Assembly: GCA_029237695.1 (NCBI GenBank) | Contig: CM055265.1 | Span: 117,402,067 to 117,466,066 of the forward strand | Direction: 5' to 3' | DNA length: 64,000 bases | Source of the DNA: Conchocele bisecta | Taxonomy: Eukaryota; Mollusca; Bivalvia; Lucinida; Thyasiridae | Part shown: piece after piece, positions 58,691-64,000 of the stretch | Layout: each line of letters opens with the position of its first letter | How positions within the stretch are numbered: the stretch's first letter is position 1 | Position numbers and translations under genes: made by a program | The notes under the pieces: model-generated | Database searches by the model: none | Told to the model about the DNA's origin: nothing | Seen by the model: only the letters and a program-made list of their open reading frames with translations

Positions 58691-59159
58691 GCCTGCACGG
58701 GCCTGGAGATATAGTAGATGGAAGAACTTTAACCGCACACAGACGGGCGGACGTATGCCAAAATGCCGACTATATCGCGCTTTCCGCAAGCGGGCGCGAC
58801 AATGATGATAAACACTCGTGTGAAGTATCAAGGTAATGGGTGAAGCAGTTGCAGAGATATAGTACACAAACAAGAAACGAGGCAAAGCCACGAAGGCCAG
58901 GTTTTTTCCAACGTATGCCAAAATGCCGACGATATCGCGCTGTCTGCAAGAGGGTGCGACAATGATGATAAACACCCATGTGAAGTAATTCAAAGTAATT
59001 TGACCTTGACATTGGGCACAGGGGCCGCACGGTTGGGGGTTAGAATGAAAATATGGATGATGATAAACACCCATGTGAAGTTTCAAGGTAATGGGCGAAG
59101 CAGTTGCAGAGATATAGTATAACGAAAAATTTTTAACCAAAAAACTTTAACCAAGACGT

Positions 59160-59356
59160 ACGTTAAAAAGTTAACGTTGAAAATGGCTAAGTCAATTATG
59201 CAGAAATAATAGGTGAAGGTAAAAAAAATGGTCACATGTTGGATAGTTGTATGTGGTAGGCACCCCTTGGTTATGAAGCTGTGAAAGTTTGGTGGTCCTA
59301 GGTGGTACAGTACCAAAGAAATGGACGTAAACACGAAAACTTAACATTGTAAACGC
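59160..59356 (+). repeat. Third copy of the ACTTAACATTGAAAA family
   Basis: GTTAAAAAGTTAACGTTGAA, GTAGGCACCCCTTGGTTATG and AACACGAAAACTTAACATTG match 52.43-52.63 kb closely. It stops at GTAAACGCGA where the next element begins. Confidence 0.8.
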
Positions 59357-59883
59357 GATTTTGACTATATTCGGAATAACTTTTTATCAAACCAATGGAA
59401 TGACATAAAATTGTGCTACAGTGTAGCAATTACTCCGCTTGTTTATTCCGAAATCCACATATTTTATTATGATATACGAAAGGCTAAATTTGACGTGAAT
59501 TGCGCTACATTAGCCGATACGCAGAATTAGCCGATAACAAAATAAATTTGCTAATACACACTTTACTAGGTGAATAATCAATGTATGATTGATGATATCT
59601 TTGATTAATATTGTTCCGTTGGTCTCAATAATGTCACATAGTGGGAGAAATATATTTGTTTGCATGTGTAGTATTACGGCCTTGGTATGATAATCAGACA
59701 TTTGTACTGCCTTGCGGTACAAGCCGGCTTTTATAGCGACGTGGTAAAATGTTCGTCTCACTCAGGCGGCCTGAGTTCGACCCCAGGCGCCGACAAGATA
59801 TTTTTCACTTTATAACACATTCCGCTCTTACTACATTAATTGCTACACTGTGGCACAATTTTATTCCGAATATAGACAAAATG
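59357..59883. mobile_element. Small TIR element with a tRNA-like insert
   Basis: TTTTGACTATATTCGGAATA (59,359) and GTGCTACAGTGTAGCAATTA (59,415) recur inverted at 59,833-59,881 (AATTGCTACACTGTGGCAC, TATTCCGAATATAGACAAAA). In the left end the two blocks are separated by about 28 extra bases. No transposase. Confidence 0.65.
59726..59800 (+). repeat. tRNA-like sequence (SINE or tRNA pseudogene)
   Basis: TAGCGACGTGGTAAAATG is A-box-like and GAGTTCGACCCC (59,773-59,784) is a good B box in a T-arm-like hairpin (CCTG..CAGG). The 5' and 3' acceptor strands do not pair cleanly, so I do not call a functional tRNA. Confidence 0.45.
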
Positions 59884-59951
59884 TGTAAAATTCTCTGCCG
59901 ATGGAATAGCTGTCTTATTTACTAAATTAACTGTTAAACGAAGGAACTAAC

Positions 59952-60150
59952 CTGCCATGATGTCACTGGATAGTTCTGCTTCATGTTTAATACCAATTTT
60001 GCTATGCTGATCCAGTATGCTGCACGCCATTTTGTTTACGCTACCAGATGTGCAGCATTAGCCGAAACAAATATGACGTTGCAAACACGCATGTGATGTC
60101 ATGCATCACACAATTTACGTCACTTACTGACGTCCGCACGTTATGACATT
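59952..60150 (-). promoter_or_regulatory. Promoter-like segment with CRE-type sites and a possible start exon
   Basis: On the minus strand GACGTCAG, GTGACGTAA and AACGTCAT occur within 70 bp (60,070-60,140), followed by GTAAACAAAATGGCG and, about 80 bp later, GACATCATGGCAG|GTTAG, a reasonable start codon followed by a donor (59,956-59,950). The region is modestly CpG-rich. Inference only. Confidence 0.25.
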
Positions 60151-60404
60151 TTACTTGCACAAACGTCTTTGAACTGCGTTGAATATTCAGGAATGTTTGA
60201 CTGAATATGGAGATGGTAATGCCATATAAATTTGTTTGGAAAGCCTTAGGTGCGCAGAATTAGCAGACACTATTGCACCATTGTATGCAAAATTCCCTAA
60301 AAAATCATCATTACAAAAGTTAATATATGCAAATGAGAGATAATACTCAACGAAATAGCATAATAGCAAACATAATCAGGCCAACATACAGCGGTAAATC
60401 ATAA

Positions 60405-60680
60405 ATGAATAAACTTATAATCCTTCCAAAAACAAGTCGAAAACACATCCGACATGATCTGTCCGAAATTAGGTTACTTTCTAACCATGAAAGCAAAGAT
60501 CCATATATCAGGCTGCCGAATAGACTGGCCAAATTATCATCAATAAATGCAAGAGACAATTACCTCTGTGCAGCTTTGAAGCATCACCTGCCCAAAAACG
60601 GTGGAAATTTGCACTTTAAAACGCACTTTAAAAACTTTACAAATCATGCAAATGGTGGAAAGCCGAAGTGGTGTGACTAA
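60405..60680 (+). CDS. 91-residue ORF of unknown nature, uncertain
   Basis: Open from ATG to TGA, basic (start MNKLIILPKTSRKHIRHDL, later NARDNYLCAALKHHLPKNGG). No motif or family recognised. It lies in otherwise unassigned DNA and could be a remnant of a transposon protein or chance. Confidence 0.2.
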   Translation: MNKLIILPKTSRKHIRHDLSEIRLLSNHESKDPYIRLPNRLAKLSSINARDNYLCAALKHHLPKNGGNLHFKTHFKNFTNHANGGKPKWCD

Positions 60681-60689
60681 ATAGCGCAA

Positions 60690-61580
60690 TGGTCCAATTT
60701 CGGCGCAAGTGATATGATGTTTAGGTGGGAAGTCCTAACAATACTCGAATTAAAAATCATTTCATCTACTAAAAATGGCATTGTTGCAATACATGTACCG
60801 GTAAGGTTTTGTTCTAGTTTGCTGTAAAATTATTTTACTACAGCCCAGTTAGAAAAAAATGCCCATCATCTTCATACTAGGGAAATTAAGTTAAATATAT
60901 TAATTATTAACTTCCATTGCAACACATGTTTATAATACTGAACAATAACTAACACTAACAGTGTACGTATGCACTGTGCTGGTCCACCTTGGTCACAATC
61001 TTGTGATAAACCCGCATCATCAAATACGGCCGCTAAATATGTTAAAGTTCTACACTGTTCGTCATTTGTTTATTGAAACATTTGTTTATTGAAATGTGTG
61101 GCGGTTATACGGGCAGTTGCATCACAAAGATAGGGAATACAGTCATAACTTTATTCAACATGTATTGGTGAATCAGAATTTGTTTGTTTCATGTAATTCC
61201 TATTTCTCTCAGTTGTTTGTTGAGCTTAACTCAATAACCGGCAAGGCAATTCATGCCAGGTTTCAATAAGACGCTTGGATAATCACAAATCATACACTTG
61301 AAATGCGAACAAATCTTATACTTAGAATGAACAAATCCTACACTTGAATGCGGACAAATCATGTACTTAGTATTAACAAATCCTACACTTGAATGAGAAA
61401 AAAATAGACAGTTGACATCAATACGGCAAGGCAATCCCCGTCAGGTATCGATCAGAATCTTTGATATCCATTTAAATCCGAAACTTGAAAGTCTACAAAT
61501 TTGACTTGGCAACTAATCATACGTGCATAATAATAATGGTGATGTATGTCAGCATGTCATGTTTTAATTATATCGACAAT
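60690..61580. other. Unassigned AT-rich DNA with a short reiteration
   Basis: ACAAATCCTACACTTGAATG and ACAAATCATGTACTTAG alternate at 61,285-61,400. Nothing else recognised. Confidence 0.4.
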
Positions 61581-61915
61581 TATATGAGCCGCGTCGCAAG
61601 AAAACCTGTCTTCGGGAGTCTGACGACGTCACAAGATATGACGTCGTGAACTTAGCTGACGTAATTTCCGCTGAGATTTGCATGTTGCACTCTGACTTCG
61701 AAGTTTAGTTGCTTGTTTCAGAACAATGGGCTACGATACTCGCTCACTGCAAGCTTAGCGAGTTGACTCTCCAAAAGACAAAATGCTACCGTAACACCCC
61801 CAAAACAAACACAAGGCGGTGTAACAAGCTGATATTGCAGCAACAATTGTCTGCAAAAATAAAAATGTTACAGGAGCGGGATCGGGTCTGACCGGCCGCC
61901 GACCGCCGGCACTGA

Positions 61916-61937
61916 CCCCCCCCCCTCCTTCCCCCCC

Positions 61938-61976
<39 letters not shown>
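61916..61976. repeat. Long poly-C tract
   Basis: About 60 bases of nearly pure C with a few T and A interruptions near its left end. The true length may be unreliable in an assembly. Confidence 0.9.
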
Positions 61977-61977
<1 letters not shown>

Positions 61978-62079
61978 TGTAAACCTAAATTTGCGACAAA
62001 CAGTGCAGAGAGTATTGTCAATACGAATTAAATCGTTGTCCATAGAACAACATATGTAAACCAAGACCTGCATAAATAT

Positions 62080-62205
62080 GTACTTGTACGCAACACATTG
62101 TTGTATACATGAATGTACGTAACACATTGGTGTATACATGTATACATGTATACATGAATAATGTACGTAACACATTGTTGTATACATACATGAATGCAGA
62201 TTTAT
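62080..62205. repeat. Minisatellite, three units of about 40 bp
   Basis: GTACGTAACACATTGTTGTAT and variants repeat three times with ATACATG runs. Confidence 0.8.
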
Positions 62206-62259
62206 CCGAATGTGTCTACATATTGGAATACCGATTGTAAGTTAAGGCTTGTCACATTC

Positions 62260-62778
62260 AAATGAAGGTGCATGCCCATTCAGTAGGCACAAACTATTCT
62301 TTATAGGAATTAAATAAGTGTATAATTGCGTCACCATTCCACTAGTTCTAAAAAAATTGGAGTGCCCGCTATACAGATATAATCATCTATAGTAATATTT
62401 ATTTTACTAATAGTGACTCGCGGTGGTATTAGGCTATTTTCTTATGCAAATGAGGCATGATATATTTTAATTATTTATACTAAATGCGTCACCTGAACAA
62501 ATAATATTTCGACAGATTATAAAGTATGATCAGTACACATCAACAAATAAATACAGATAATAAATAGTAATGTCCATTAACATTTTAAGGCCCTTTTTCG
62601 CCCCTGATATCAGTGTGGAAATACTACGTCTGATATAAATTGTATATTAATGTCAATCAGTACGTGGGGTTTATGGTGAAATGAATGTTTATTTGGCCTG
62701 AAAATGTCATATCTACAGAATATACAAAACTATATAGAAAGAACAGTATGTGCCTACTGAGTGGGCATGTACATTTAA
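62260..62778. mobile_element. MITE copy 2 (relative of 35,843-36,351)
   Basis: It shares CCCGCTATACAGATATAATC, GCGGTGGTAT, TATGCAAATGAGGCATGATAT, GATTATAAAGTATGAT and CGCCCCTGATATCAGTGTG in order. The ends GCATGCCCATTCAGTAGGCAC / GTGCCTACTGAGTGGGCATG are inverted repeats, more diverged than in copy 1. Confidence 0.75.
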
Positions 62779-63428
62779 TGTTGAACATATTGTCCACCCT
62801 ATTTGCAGTTGTATTCCCATCTATTTGCTGAACTGTCGTATAACCCAATGAACAACCAGTCAATCAATACAGAAATGACATACCTGGACAGTACATATCA
62901 GTTATACTGTCTGTTTCATATACTTATGTGGTTTTCTACAATAAAACGCTCAGTAAACAGGACGTCAAAAAGAAGAAATACGTATACCGAATCCGCCGTA
63001 CACGCGCACGTTTATACTTGCTGGTACACAAACTTGCCAGTTTGTCTGTGTCGCTTTTCACTTTCATGTATTACCAAAAAAATCAAGCTCACCCGTCTAT
63101 ACATTCATTATTCAATGCCAAACATGCTTCTAGTTTGTCAACTTGCAAACTGTTGTAAATGTTGGCATATACTCTATGTGTACCGGTAAATACGTAGATA
63201 CTGTAACGTCGTTTTGACGTCGTTTGACGTCGCTTTTACGTGACGTCTCATTTGCTCAAACGACCTGAAGAGTGGTGTTGTATAAAATATAATATCTTAA
63301 TGAATATTGCAGACATCATGATCCAATAAAAATAATTAAATTCATCATACAAATACGAGTGTCATAGTAACAAAATGTCAATTTGACCAAATATTTCCCG
63401 AAGACAGGCTTTCTCGCGACGCGGCTCA

Positions 63429-63589
63429 TATTACACATGACTATCGGTATCTACATGTGTCAAAACAGGAAGTGCTAATTATAACCCTTAGCTTCATCAG
63501 GTATAATAATATTCAGGGTCTTCAGTTAGTAACTCATGATCATTGTAGGAAATCGTCTTGCAGCACATGTACATGTCCCCAATGCTCTG
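63429..63589. other. Unassigned DNA
   Basis: No recognised feature. Confidence 0.4.
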
Positions 63590-63669
63590 GTCTGAGCTTA
63601 ACCCGAATGTTCTGTCTGTAACGCTGGACAATTTACGTTACAGACAGAACATTCGGGTTAGTCTGAGCT
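63590..63669. repeat. 62-bp perfect palindrome bracketed by a 9-bp direct repeat
   Basis: Arms 63,599-63,623 and 63,636-63,660 (25 bp, perfect; core CCGAATGTTCTGTCTGTAAC) with loop CTGGACAATTTA. GTCTGAGCT occurs immediately before (63,590-63,598) and after (63,661-63,669), as a target duplication would. Confidence 0.9.
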
Positions 63670-64000
63670 ATGAAAATGTATCACAATTTTTTACTAATTC
63701 ATTCTCATACTGTTTCTATAAAAATAAGCCAAATATACATTTGCTTTATATTGTGCAATATTTGACATTTACACATGCTGTTAATCCCTTAATTACCTGT
63801 TGGCTCGTGACTTTGATTAGCCTGAGGCTGCTGTGTATTTTCCAATTCAGTGCACACGGGATTTGTTAGCGATACCATGTTATCTGGCTGTGATATGAAG
63901 AAATGGGGCTCAAGTACAGGTGAGATATTGTATGTATTTTATTAACTAGGCCCCAATTTCGGGGGAAGTGGCGCAATTGACATGAAAAAAATTATCTGGT
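63670..64000. other. Unassigned AT-rich DNA
   Basis: A frame runs through 63,558-63,869 but crosses the palindrome and has no family. Nothing else recognised. Confidence 0.4.

Larger units (their letters stand above)
61585..63428. mobile_element. 1.84-kb TIR element flanked by TA
   Basis: TGAGCCGCGTCGCAAGAAAA (61,585) and its counterpart ending at 63,428 form inverted repeats of about 31 bp with two differences, and TA on both sides fits a Tc1/mariner-type target. I recall this terminal motif as abundant in bivalves. The subterminal regions carry clustered GACGTC sites. No transposase. The interior holds a poly-C tract, a minisatellite and a MITE. Confidence 0.75.

Noticed and set aside
58412..59140. 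Minus-strand 242-residue frame containing GDGINDAGVAMA, resembling a P-type ATPase hinge motif
   Set aside because: The frame crosses several unrelated repeats. The motif lies within a SINE-like element next to a hairpin, and no other ATPase motif is present.
62803..63189. 128-residue plus-strand frame
   Set aside because: Lies inside a TIR element beside a MITE, has no motif and an odd composition, and is probably chance.

Overview
This window looks like repeat-dominated DNA from a mollusc, most likely a bivalve. That inference rests on repeats I recognise from bivalve genomes: the element opening with the palindrome AGGCCCAAATGGGCCT and closing near CAGGTGAGCT, units containing 'gaccttgaccctgggc', (GGAC)n/(GTCC)n tails, GAGTGAGTGAGTGA-led elements and a TGAGCCGCGTCGC terminal inverted repeat. 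Away from the first 5 kb the DNA is AT-rich and open frames are short and scattered. I see no complete host gene.

1-5,900: a decayed Maverick/Polinton. It has a small ORF that is intact to its stop but may be 5'-truncated (+, 1-468), an integrase pseudogene (+, about 868-1,679) and a protein-primed family B DNA polymerase pseudogene (-, 5,137-1,893). The last two converge tail to tail. Behind the polymerase start lie a roughly 100-bp tandem repeat, a TATA-like box and two near-identical GC-rich hairpins.

5,900-15,500: mostly unassigned AT-rich DNA, with two clusters of the hairpin AGCCGAGTTGNACATCGGCT (10.6 and 12.1 kb) in LTR-like surroundings and a foldback element at 13.0-13.35 kb.

15,556-19,146 and 53,669-57,184: two copies of one non-autonomous Helitron in opposite orientation about 34.5 kb apart. 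Both have the same 5' end, a 16-bp 3' palindrome followed by CTAG, and A|T insertion sites. Each carries several tandem arrays whose copy numbers differ between the two. The right copy sits inside a second repeat, which sits inside a third, and the uninterrupted version of each target lies nearby.

19.1-53 kb: tandem arrays (24.2-25.1, 25.45-25.96, 44.4-45.6, 46.0-47.0, 47.0-49.9, 50.1-50.6, 51.0-52.4 kb), foldback and TIR elements (19.5, 21.95-23.3, 35.8-36.35, 39.97-43.56 kb), tRNA-like SINE fragments, and a scattered GTCACAGACTCTAC motif (26.9-28.6 kb). The best host-gene hint is a possible exon on the minus strand at 20,334-20,443, with a strong splice donor and a promoter-like block 3 kb upstream.

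57.2-64 kb: the outer parts of the nested repeats, a GAGTGA-led SINE-like element, a TIR element with a tRNA-like insert, a 1.84-kb TIR element (61,585-63,428) containing a smaller MITE and a long poly-C tract, and a 62-bp perfect palindrome bracketed by 9-bp direct repeats.

Most tandem units, frame by frame, give open frames by chance. I annotate them as repeats rather than genes.
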